Positions 42,521-50,084 of a stretch of DNA of 55,994 bases are shown here, one piece after another (positions within the stretch are counted from its first letter, which is position 1; each line of letters begins with the position of its first letter). The position numbers and the translations under genes were made by a program. This DNA is from Chloroflexota bacterium (GTDB taxonomy: Bacteria > Chloroflexota > Dehalococcoidia > Bin125). The notes beneath the pieces were generated by a model, which saw only the letters and a program-made list of their open reading frames with translations, did no database searches and was not told the DNA's origin. The DNA lies in NCBI GenBank assembly GCA_028873865.1, contig JAPPNI010000006.1:1-55994 (forward strand), read 5' to 3'.

Positions 42521-42994
42521 TCAGTACCCGCTGCGGCGGCCGATTGAGCGTACGTCCCACGCGGCAATGGCTACGCCGGCCAGCAGGAAGAATGCAATCA
42601 GGCCGAGCATGATGTTGCCGCCTGCGCCTTCGATCTCGGCGAGCTGGCGTAGCGCGATCAGCACTCCGGCACTGACCACGGCCAGTGCGATGTAGATCCA
42701 GTTGTGGATCCACTCCGCTGCAAAGTTGACCGCAATCGCAACGACGACCGCTGCGTTCACGACGATCAACAGATGCACGTCGGCGTGCCGGCTCCAGCCG
42801 CCCCAGGCGGTACCGGTGAGTTCATTCAGTTCAACGGCGGTTCCGCCCCGGATCGCGAGGAAGAGCACCACGATCGCCGCGCCGACCGCTCCACCGATCA
42901 GCGGGCGCAACATCCGCGGACCCATCACGTCCCAGGCACGCGAGGGCAGCGACCCGAGGCGAGTACGGCTGTGTTCGTAGCGGTGCTCGTCCAT
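42521..42994 (-). CDS. Predicted four-helix membrane protein
   Basis: 157 residues. Hydrophobic segments lie at about 31-48, 74-93, 96-113 and 128-146. The N-terminal 28 residues are basic and polar (MDEHRYEHSRTR), and the C-terminus ends with RSIGRRSGY. I do not recognise the family. It lies between the cupin gene (+) and the SDR gene (-) and shares the strand of the latter, 26 bases downstream of its stop. Confidence 0.55.
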   Translation of the reverse strand: MDEHRYEHSRTRLGSLPSRAWDVMGPRMLRPLIGGAVGAAIVVLFLAIRGGTAVELNELTGTAWGGWSRHADVHLLIVVNAAVVVAIAVNFAAEWIHNWIYIALAVVSAGVLIALRQLAEIEGAGGNIMLGLIAFFLLAGVAIAAWDVRSIGRRSGY

Positions 42995-43020
42995 GGCGCC
43001 CTCCCGGCTTGTTGACCAGT

Positions 43021-43800
43021 CTAAATGTTGGACCGGGTCTGACCGCCGTCGACGTTGAGACAGGCGCCGGTCACCCAGCTCGCCCGCGGCGATGCCAGGA
43101 AGGCAACCACGTCAGCGACTTCCTCCGGTCGTCCAAAACGGTTGAACGCAATGGTGTCGAGCACGCTGCGCTGGATGCCCTCCGGGTCCGATTCGTACCG
43201 GGTCTGCCAGCGGGAGTTCGGCCAGGCAATGGAGCCGGGCGCGACGGCATTGGCGCGGATGTTCCGAGGCGCGAGCTCGAGCGCCAGCGACTTCGCGTGG
43301 CTGTGCATCGCCGCCTTCATCGCGTTGTACTGCGCCGAGCCGCCGGCTTCACGACCGAAAATCGAGCCGATGTGAATGATCGACGAGCTGTCGGCCCCAG
43401 AGCCCGCCGCCGCTTCAGCCATGTGCGGCAACGCTGCACGAGTGGTCCGCACAGCAGCCATCAGGTTCAGGTCGAACATGTCCTGCCAGACCTCATCGCC
43501 CTCGCCGCGCAGCGAGACCCCCATGTTGTTGATCAGGATGTCGAGCCCCCCCAACGTCTTCACAGCGCCGGCCACGGCGCGCTCGCCCGCGTCGGTTTCG
43601 CCAAGGTCTGCCGCGGTCCAGTGTGCTCGGCCATCTCCTGCGGCCTCAATCTTCGCCGCGGCCTGTTCCAGAGCTTCGGGCCGGCGGGAGCAGATCGAGA
43701 CGTCGGCGCCTTCAGCGGCGAGTGCGAGTGCGCAATACAGGCCGATTCCTTCGGAAGCCCCGGTGATCAGCGCCCGCTTGCCTGTGAGACCGAGATCCAT
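43021..43800 (-). CDS. Short-chain dehydrogenase/reductase
   Basis: 259 residues. Cofactor motif TGASEGIG at residues 13-20, NNMG near 90, catalytic serine in IHIGSIFGRE and the YxxxK motif in SAQYNAMKAAMH. LNVDGGQT near the end is standard. The residues CSRRPE after the second strand favour NADP. It is divergent from the penicillin-acylase homologue with a 77-base gap. Substrate unknown. Confidence 0.92.
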   Translation of the reverse strand: MDLGLTGKRALITGASEGIGLYCALALAAEGADVSICSRRPEALEQAAAKIEAAGDGRAHWTAADLGETDAGERAVAGAVKTLGGLDILINNMGVSLRGEGDEVWQDMFDLNLMAAVRTTRAALPHMAEAAAGSGADSSSIIHIGSIFGREAGGSAQYNAMKAAMHSHAKSLALELAPRNIRANAVAPGSIAWPNSRWQTRYESDPEGIQRSVLDTIAFNRFGRPEEVADVVAFLASPRASWVTGACLNVDGGQTRSNI

Positions 43801-43865
43801 GCTTACCTCCGACCCTGGTATCGGGACGTCATCACGTCATCGTCGGCAAACATTCTATGAGCGCG

Positions 43866-43871
43866 TACGCT
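43866..43871 (+). promoter_or_regulatory. Candidate leaderless -10 box of the acylase gene
   Basis: TACGCT ends six bases before the ATG at 43878, with no ribosome site. An in-frame ATG at 43857 would place this box inside the coding region. Confidence 0.35.
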
Positions 43872-43877
43872 CAGAGC

Positions 43878-46289
43878 ATGAATGAATCGCCCCCGGACAA
43901 CATTCTCGGTTTCGACCTTCGGGCCGTGTCGCTCTCCCTACGGCAGGGCGGATCGCTCCTGCGTGCGCTGGCCGGAACCACACTGGCGAACGCCCTGCAA
44001 ATGCCACAGACCCACAGGCGGCGCGGCAAGACCACGGTCGCCGGCCTCGAGGCGCCGGTCGAGATTATCCGCGATCGATTCGATATTCCTCACTGCTTCG
44101 CGGAATCTGCTGCCGATGCGATGTTTGCGCTCGGCTATGTGCAAGCTCAGGATCGGCTCTGGCAGATGCAATGGAACCGCCGCGCCGCCACGGGACGGTT
44201 GGCGGAGATCGCGGGGCCAGAAGCACTGCCGGTCGATCGCCTCTGCCGGACTCTCGGAATCGGCCGCGTCTCCGAGCAGGCCTGGGAAGAGACTCCCCCC
44301 GATCAGCGCGACCAACTGTTCCCTTTCATTGCCGGAATCAACGCCGCAATCGCCCGAGCCCCTCGGCCGTTCGAAGCCCAGATGCTTGGCGACCGGATCG
44401 GACCCTGGTCGCCTTCCGACAGCATTGCCTGGGGCAAGCTGCTGTCCATCCTGCTCTCTCCCGCCTGGGAGCAACAACTGATCCGCGCCCGGATTGTCCA
44501 AGCGGCGGGACTTGAAACGCTTCTGGAGATTGATCCTCCGCTCGCACCGGAAACGACGGCCGCCGTCCCTCCCAAAGCGCCGTATGAGGAACTGGCTGGA
44601 CCGCTTCACGCCGCAGCGCGAACAGCTTCTGATCTATTGGGACTGCAACAGGGCGCCTCAAACAACTGGGCCGTCGACGGTCGCCACACCGAGGATGGGG
44701 TTCCGCTGTTCGCCTGCGATCCTCACCTCAACCCGGTCACGCCGCCGCACGCGTATTTCGTTCACCTGCACTGTCCCCAGTTCAACGCTGCCGGTGCCAG
44801 CGTCCCAGGTTTGCCCGGCATCGTCTGGGGCTTCAACGATCACATCGCCTGGGGCCCGACCGCCGCATTGATGTCGATGAACGTCGCGGTCGTGGAACAA
44901 CTCTCCGACGACGGCGCCAGGTCGCTCACCCCTGACGGATGGGTCGACATTTCTGAACGCGAAGAAACGATCGATGTGCGTGGGTATCCCAGCGAGCGGA
45001 TCACACTCCGGGAGACGGTCAACGGCCCGGTCGTCAGTGAAGTCTTACCCTCCGACATCATCCACGGCCCGACTCGCGCCCGCGCCATCTCCCTGCACTC
45101 GCGAATTCTCGCCCCCCGACACGGCGGAGGCGGAATTGCCGATATGTTGTCGGCCCGCAACTGGGAGGAGTTCAGCGCCGCGACCGGCGACATGGCCGAT
45201 TTCAACCTCTGTTACGCCTACGCCGATCATCACCGGGTCGGGCTGCGAGTCAGCGCCGACGTGCCGGCCGGGGACATGTCGACGTTGCGATTCCCGGCAG
45301 CCGGCTGGGCTCCGCTCGATCGCGGCGGAGCCCCGACCCAGGCGCTAGGCGCCGACGAGTTACCGCATGTCGTCGATCCCCCTGGTGGTGTCGTGGTCAG
45401 CGCCAACGCACCGTTGGCCCCATTCGCAGAGAGCTGCTTCGGCGCGGAGTATCTCGATCCTGCCCGGGTGGCTCGGATCCACGAGCTGCTCGTCGCAAAA
45501 GCCCCGCATTCACCGGCGACGTTCGCCGCCATCCAGGCAGATCGCATCTCATTGCCGCTGCGCGAGTTTTCGCGCCACATCCCTGATGAAGCGCTGTCCG
45601 GTTGGGATGGTGCGATGACGCCCGACTCCGTGTCCGCCGCCATCGCCGCCGCGACGCTGATTGAATTTCGCCGACTCGAACTGACAGAGCTGCTCGGACC
45701 TCAAGGCACAGATCTACTGTCGCCACTGCTGGCGATTCCCACGCTCGACATCTTCGCCGCCCACGCCACTTCATGGGCGCTCGAGCGGATCGCTTCGAAT
45801 CCCGACGTGGCCGAACGTAGGATGGCCGAGGCTCATACACGTGCCATCCACGCCTTGCGACGCCGATTTGGACCGGACCGCTCCACCTGGACCTGGGGGC
45901 GCTGTCGCCAGTTGATCTTGAAGCACAGCCTCGCCGATGCCCCGATCATTGGCCCACTACTCTCTCCGGGACCATTCGCCTACGGGGGGGAGGCCGATAC
46001 GGTCTCCCAGTCCGGCGTGCTGGGCCTGCGCCACTTCGATTCTTCAACCGCGATTCCCGCACTGCGGTTGATCGTCAAAATGAGCGATCCGCCGGAGGCG
46101 CAGTTCGCCCTGGCCGGGGAACAAATCCACGATCCGCTGCACGCCAACGGACCGCTCACCGACGCCTGGCTCAAGGATCGCCACCTGCCTTTGCTCCGCG
46201 AACGCGAGGAAATCGAAGCGGCTTCCAAGGGTGCCACAGCCGGAAGAGCACAGCGTTTGCAGCTCGTTCCCAGGGCTTCGGTACACTGA
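43878..46289 (+). CDS. Penicillin-acylase family Ntn hydrolase
   Basis: 803 residues. These enzymes hydrolyse amide bonds of side-chain acylated compounds such as beta-lactams or acyl-homoserine lactones, after self-cleavage into two chains. VEIIRDRFDIPHCFAESAADAMFALGYVQAQDRLWQ is the usual start of the alpha chain. Ser261 in QGASNNWAVDG would be the new N-terminal nucleophile of the beta chain, and FACDPHL follows. The residue before it is Ala rather than the common Gly. No signal peptide is visible, although many homologues are exported. Reading right into the hydratase gene 31 bases on. Confidence 0.9.
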   Translation: MNESPPDNILGFDLRAVSLSLRQGGSLLRALAGTTLANALQMPQTHRRRGKTTVAGLEAPVEIIRDRFDIPHCFAESAADAMFALGYVQAQDRLWQMQWNRRAATGRLAEIAGPEALPVDRLCRTLGIGRVSEQAWEETPPDQRDQLFPFIAGINAAIARAPRPFEAQMLGDRIGPWSPSDSIAWGKLLSILLSPAWEQQLIRARIVQAAGLETLLEIDPPLAPETTAAVPPKAPYEELAGPLHAAARTASDLLGLQQGASNNWAVDGRHTEDGVPLFACDPHLNPVTPPHAYFVHLHCPQFNAAGASVPGLPGIVWGFNDHIAWGPTAALMSMNVAVVEQLSDDGARSLTPDGWVDISEREETIDVRGYPSERITLRETVNGPVVSEVLPSDIIHGPTRARAISLHSRILAPRHGGGGIADMLSARNWEEFSAATGDMADFNLCYAYADHHRVGLRVSADVPAGDMSTLRFPAAGWAPLDRGGAPTQALGADELPHVVDPPGGVVVSANAPLAPFAESCFGAEYLDPARVARIHELLVAKAPHSPATFAAIQADRISLPLREFSRHIPDEALSGWDGAMTPDSVSAAIAAATLIEFRRLELTELLGPQGTDLLSPLLAIPTLDIFAAHATSWALERIASNPDVAERRMAEAHTRAIHALRRRFGPDRSTWTWGRCRQLILKHSLADAPIIGPLLSPGPFAYGGEADTVSQSGVLGLRHFDSSTAIPALRLIVKMSDPPEAQFALAGEQIHDPLHANGPLTDAWLKDRHLPLLREREEIEAASKGATAGRAQRLQLVPRASVH

Positions 46290-46320
46290 CTGACTTAGAC
46301 GCACAGAGAAGATCGACTGG

Positions 46321-47028
46321 ATGTCCGCCTTGTCCCAGCTCAGCCTCGAGCGCCACGACGAGATTGCCGTGATCAGCGGCGGCGGCGCGTTGGATGCAGA
46401 TTTCACGGAACGGCTCGCCGATCTGTGCTCCTCTGTCGAAGACGACGTGCGAGTGGTCATTCTCCATCCCCAGATCGGCGTTTGGTCGGGTTTCGACGGG
46501 GCCACGGACATTGGCGATCTGTTCGCACATTTTGCAGAGATCGCGCAGCCAACGATCGCCGTCCTCCACGGTCCAGTCATGGGTGGTGGCCTGGAACTGG
46601 CGCTGGCGGCCGACATTCGCGTCGCTGCTGCAGACTGCCAAATTGGCTTGGAAGCGCTGTCAAACGGATTCCCGCGCGCCGGCGGCTTACAGCGACTCAC
46701 TCGCGCGATCGGTCGCTCTCGGGCGACGCAACTGCTGTTCCTGGAGCAGGACATCGACGCCGCCACCGCCCTTGACTGGGGTTTGGTCAATGCCGTCTCC
46801 GACAACCCACTTGAGACAGCGACGGACCTGGCCAGGTCGATCGCATCCAGAGGACCGATCGCAACTCGCTACGCCAAGGAAGCAATCCATCACGGCCTGG
46901 AGATGCCTCTGGCCCAGGCGTTGCACTACGAGACCGAGCTGACGATCCTGCTCCAGGACACCAACGACCGAGCCGAAGGCGTTGACGCCTTCGTCGGTAA
47001 ACGAACCGCACAGTTCAGCGGAACTTGA
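46321..47028 (+). CDS. Enoyl-CoA hydratase/isomerase family protein
   Basis: 235 residues, somewhat short for the family. GPVMGGGLELALAADIRV gives the oxyanion hole, and Glu92 and Glu111 (IGLEALSNGFPRAGGLQRL) sit where the two catalytic glutamates of hydratases belong. The N-terminal strand region (residues 45-65) is variable and lacks the usual GKAFSAGAD, with IGVWSGFDG instead. It could hydrate, isomerise or hydrolyse. It opens the hydratase, small-protein pair, hydratase cluster. Confidence 0.85.
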   Translation: MSALSQLSLERHDEIAVISGGGALDADFTERLADLCSSVEDDVRVVILHPQIGVWSGFDGATDIGDLFAHFAEIAQPTIAVLHGPVMGGGLELALAADIRVAAADCQIGLEALSNGFPRAGGLQRLTRAIGRSRATQLLFLEQDIDAATALDWGLVNAVSDNPLETATDLARSIASRGPIATRYAKEAIHHGLEMPLAQALHYETELTILLQDTNDRAEGVDAFVGKRTAQFSGT

Positions 47029-47075
47029 ACCAACCGATAGCCGCGGAGTCATGCTCCGCAGAGGAGGCCCGACAC

Positions 47076-47324
47076 ATGAGACTGATTCTCGATGAAGAGG
47101 AAACCTGGTCGTTGATGACCTTGATCACGGCCCAGGTGCTCGACCAAGTAGATCTCTCCGATGAGGCCGTCAAGGCCATCCGCGACTGGCGCGGCGGGGT
47201 GGTCGAAGGCAATGCGGAGATGGAGGCCGTAGCCAACGGCGTCAACGAGGCCCTGGGCAACACGATCGACGAAGAACTGACCCGCCAGATTCGCCGCCGC
47301 GACTACTACCGCACGGTCCGCTAA
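47076..47324 (+). CDS. Small helical protein, first of a tandem paralogous pair
   Basis: 82 residues from the ATG at 47076, which follows GGAGG by eight bases. Predicted all-helical with a hydrophobic N-terminal pattern (LDEEETWSLMTLITAQVLDQVDLSDEAVKAI) then RDW and a basic C-terminus (RQIRRRDYYRTVR). It aligns along its length with the next small gene. I do not recognise the family, and no motif suggests catalysis. It lies between two enoyl-CoA hydratase genes. Confidence 0.7.
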   Translation: MRLILDEEETWSLMTLITAQVLDQVDLSDEAVKAIRDWRGGVVEGNAEMEAVANGVNEALGNTIDEELTRQIRRRDYYRTVR

Positions 47325-47361
47325 CTGGCCGGCTGCAACGAGAACATAAGGGAAGACGAAC

Positions 47362-47604
47362 ATGGTCAAAGTAGAACTCGACATCGAAGAGGCCTGGGCG
47401 GTCTTCAGCCAGGTGGTCAATCACATGCTCGAGGAAGTCGACATCGACAAGGCTGATCGCGCCGCCATCCGCCGCTGGAAGTCCAGCGAGATGCGCCCGG
47501 GCCGCGAAGAGATGGACGCCCTCCACGAGAAAATGAACGACGACATCGAGCGTCTTTGGGAAGTCCGCCGCAAGAGCGAGATCCGTAAACCCGACTGGCG
47601 CTGA
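47362..47604 (+). CDS. Small helical protein, second of a tandem paralogous pair
   Basis: 80 residues. VELDIEEAWAVFSQVVNHML, EEVDIDKADRAAIRRWKSS and a charged C-terminal helix align with the preceding 82-residue protein: shared D.EE.W, VD, AI.RW/DW, EM and RR positions. GGGAAG lies before the ATG. Its stop overlaps the start of the next hydratase (TGATG), so expression is coupled to it. The family is unknown to me. A partner or chaperone role with hydratases is only a guess from position. Confidence 0.7.
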   Translation: MVKVELDIEEAWAVFSQVVNHMLEEVDIDKADRAAIRRWKSSEMRPGREEMDALHEKMNDDIERLWEVRRKSEIRKPDWR

Positions 47605-48338
47605 TGATCCAATCGTTCGTCGACTACGACAAACCGCTCGATGGCGTCGCCAGCATCACCCTCAATCGCCCCGAGGCGCTCAACGCCATCAACATGGCCA
47701 TGCGCGACGATCTCTGGGCGTTTGCCCATGCCGCCCTGATCGATCCCGATGTCCGCGTGCTCGTCTTCCGCGGTCAGGGTGCCCGTGCCTTCTCCGCCGG
47801 CGCCGACATCGCGGAATTCGGCACTGCTCCCTCGCTGCACGAATCTCGAGAGGCGCGGCGCCAGCGCGACCTCTGGGCCCTGCTGGAAGAGCTGCCCATT
47901 CCAACAATCGCAGCGCTGCACGGCTTCTGCTTCGGCGCGGGTATCGAACTGCCGCTCTACTGCGACCTGCGCATCGCCGCCGAGAACACCCGGATCGGCC
48001 TGCCTGAGGTCACCCTGGGTTACATCCCCTCCGCTGGCGGAACCCAGATGATGCCGCGAATTGCACCACCGGGCGTCGCCAGTGGCTTGATTCTGACCGG
48101 TGATCCGATCGACGCGCGCCAGGCCCAGCGATGGGGAATCATCCACCGTGTGGTCGAAGCAGAGCAATTGGATGAAACGGTCTTCGCCGTCGCCGAGCGG
48201 CTGGCCGCAGCCGATCCAGGCGTCGTAGCCGCGCTCAAGCGCAGCATCAGGCGCGGACTCGATCTGCCTATGTCTGCTGCGATCCGGCAGGACGCGCAGA
48301 CCGCACGCCGATTGACCAATAGACTGTCTCATCGTTAA
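47604..48338 (+). CDS. Enoyl-CoA hydratase/isomerase family protein
   Basis: 244 residues. ARAFSAGADIAEFG and HGFCFGAGIELPLYCDLRIA provide the oxyanion hole. Glu115 and Glu135 (IGLPEVTLGYIPSAGGTQMM) are the two catalytic glutamates, so hydratase activity is likely. It starts at the ATG overlapping the small-protein stop. The acyl-CoA synthetase gene follows after 60 bases. Confidence 0.92.
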   Translation: MIQSFVDYDKPLDGVASITLNRPEALNAINMAMRDDLWAFAHAALIDPDVRVLVFRGQGARAFSAGADIAEFGTAPSLHESREARRQRDLWALLEELPIPTIAALHGFCFGAGIELPLYCDLRIAAENTRIGLPEVTLGYIPSAGGTQMMPRIAPPGVASGLILTGDPIDARQAQRWGIIHRVVEAEQLDETVFAVAERLAAADPGVVAALKRSIRRGLDLPMSAAIRQDAQTARRLTNRLSHR

Positions 48339-48398
48339 CCCGTTCATATCCGCATTCGGCCCGAATCGTGCACCAGGTCGGGCCAGGGAGACTGAGTC

Positions 48399-49970
48399 GT
48401 GAATACTGCTGATTTCCTCGAACTGTCCGCTGCCGTCGTCCCCGACCGCGCCGCCCTGATCTGTGAAGACACGGTTAAGACCTACGCCGATCTGCAGGCC
48501 GAGGTGACCCGCCTCGGCAACGCCCTGCAGGGCCTGGGCTTGACGCGCGGCGACCACGTCGGCGTTATGTCGGTCAACTCTGCCGAGTACGTGATCATTT
48601 ACTACGCCTGCGCCAAGATCGGCGTCACCTTCGTGCCGCTCAACTACCGAGCCAAGCGCGAAGAGCTGACCTACATGATCAACACCGTCGAGGCCAAGGC
48701 AATCTTCGTCTCCGATCGCTACCAGGACCTCGTCCGCGCAATCAGGGACGACTGCCCCACGGTCCGGAACTACATCGCGCTCGAGCACGACGTCCCGCTG
48801 GGTCAGCAGCACTACCGCGACCTGATGGCCTCCGGCTCCGACGACTTCCTCTGGGCGGAAGTCGACGACAAGGATCCGACCGTCATCATCTACACCTCGG
48901 GAACCACGGCGATGCCCAAGGGCGTCCAGGTCACCTACCAGGACCTCACCGTCTACGTGACCAATACGATGTCTCCCGCCGACCCCGACATGCCGCATGA
49001 AAAGACCCTGCTCTCCGTCCCGCTCTTCCACATTGCGGGCGCGACCACCATGGTCTCCTCCGTCTGGGGCGGTCGCACCCTCGTCATCCTCCCCCAGTTC
49101 TCGCCGGCTGCCTGGATCGACGCCGTCGACGGCCATGGCATCACCCACTCGATGGTCGTGCCGACCATGCTCAAGCGCACCATGGAGGACGAGAACTTCA
49201 GCGCTTTCAAGGGCGACACGCTCGAACTCCTCACCTACGGCGCCGCACCCATGCCGTACGACGTGATCCGCGCCGCCGTTGATGTGTTTCCCAGCAATGT
49301 CGGCTTCATGAACGCATACGGCCAGACCGAATCGACCAGCTCGATTTCATTCCTCGGACCCGACGATCACCGCCTCGACGGCTCGGCTGAAGAAGTCGCG
49401 ATCAAGGAGCACCGGCTGCGCTCCGTCGGCAAGGTCATGCCCGACATCGAAGTCCTGATCATGGACCCATCCGACAACGTCGTCGGCACTGGTGAAGAGG
49501 GCGAAATCTGTGTCCGCGGCGACCGAATCATGGCCGGCTACTACAAGCAGGAAGAGGAAACCGCGTCAGCAATCCGTGACGGCATCCTCCACACCGGCGA
49601 TGTCGGCTACCTCGACGACGAGGGCTACCTCTTCATCACCGGTCGGACCAAGGATCTGATCATTCGTGGCGGCGAGAACATCGCTCCTGGCGAGATCGAG
49701 CAGGTGCTGGAAGGTCACCCGGCCGTCGCCGAGGCAGCCGTGATCGGCGCGCCCGACCTCGAGTGGGGCGAAGTCGTCAAAGCCGTAGTCATCCTTCACG
49801 AGGGAGCCACCCTCTCGCTCGACGAAGCTGTGACCCACACCAAGAGCCAACTGGCCAGCTACAAGGCGCCCACTTACCTTGCCGTCGTCGACACGCTCCC
49901 TCGCAACCACATGGGCAAGGTCCTCAAGAACGACTTGAGGAAGACGCACGGAGAAGCCAAGAACGGCTAG
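48399..49970 (+). CDS. AMP-forming acyl-CoA synthetase (class-I adenylate-forming enzyme)
   Basis: 523 residues. Activates a carboxylic acid to its CoA thioester with ATP. The P-loop is IIYTSGTTAMPKG, followed by FMNAYGQTESTS, GILHTGDVGYLDDEGYLFI, GRTKDLIIRGGENIAPGEIE and the catalytic lysine in LPRNHMGKVLKNDLR. Length and motifs fit medium- or long-chain fatty acyl- or aromatic-acid-CoA ligases; the acid cannot be chosen from reading. GTG start after GGGAG. It precedes EtfD-EtfBA, so it may feed their beta-oxidation-like route. Confidence 0.92.
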   Translation: MNTADFLELSAAVVPDRAALICEDTVKTYADLQAEVTRLGNALQGLGLTRGDHVGVMSVNSAEYVIIYYACAKIGVTFVPLNYRAKREELTYMINTVEAKAIFVSDRYQDLVRAIRDDCPTVRNYIALEHDVPLGQQHYRDLMASGSDDFLWAEVDDKDPTVIIYTSGTTAMPKGVQVTYQDLTVYVTNTMSPADPDMPHEKTLLSVPLFHIAGATTMVSSVWGGRTLVILPQFSPAAWIDAVDGHGITHSMVVPTMLKRTMEDENFSAFKGDTLELLTYGAAPMPYDVIRAAVDVFPSNVGFMNAYGQTESTSSISFLGPDDHRLDGSAEEVAIKEHRLRSVGKVMPDIEVLIMDPSDNVVGTGEEGEICVRGDRIMAGYYKQEEETASAIRDGILHTGDVGYLDDEGYLFITGRTKDLIIRGGENIAPGEIEQVLEGHPAVAEAAVIGAPDLEWGEVVKAVVILHEGATLSLDEAVTHTKSQLASYKAPTYLAVVDTLPRNHMGKVLKNDLRKTHGEAKNG

Positions 49971-50028
49971 GCGCGTCCCTCGGACGCCGACCTGGCTCTC
50001 GTCCCTCGGCTGGCCGAAGCCTGCCACG

Positions 50029-50037
50029 TGCGATAAT
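50029..50037 (+). promoter_or_regulatory. Extended -10 promoter of the etfD gene
   Basis: TG-C-GATAAT (50029-50037) is an extended -10 element, 48 bases before the GTG start. No -35 is clear, as is common for extended -10 promoters. Confidence 0.4.
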
Positions 50038-50084
50038 GCCCTGACGCAAGATTGAGGATCGGCTTGTCGGTTGGGGGTGCTGCG

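Noticed and set aside
47421..49148. Long minus-strand frame (575 codons) opposite the hydratase and acyl-CoA synthetase
   Set aside because: Antisense to genes with complete motifs; no family resemblance.
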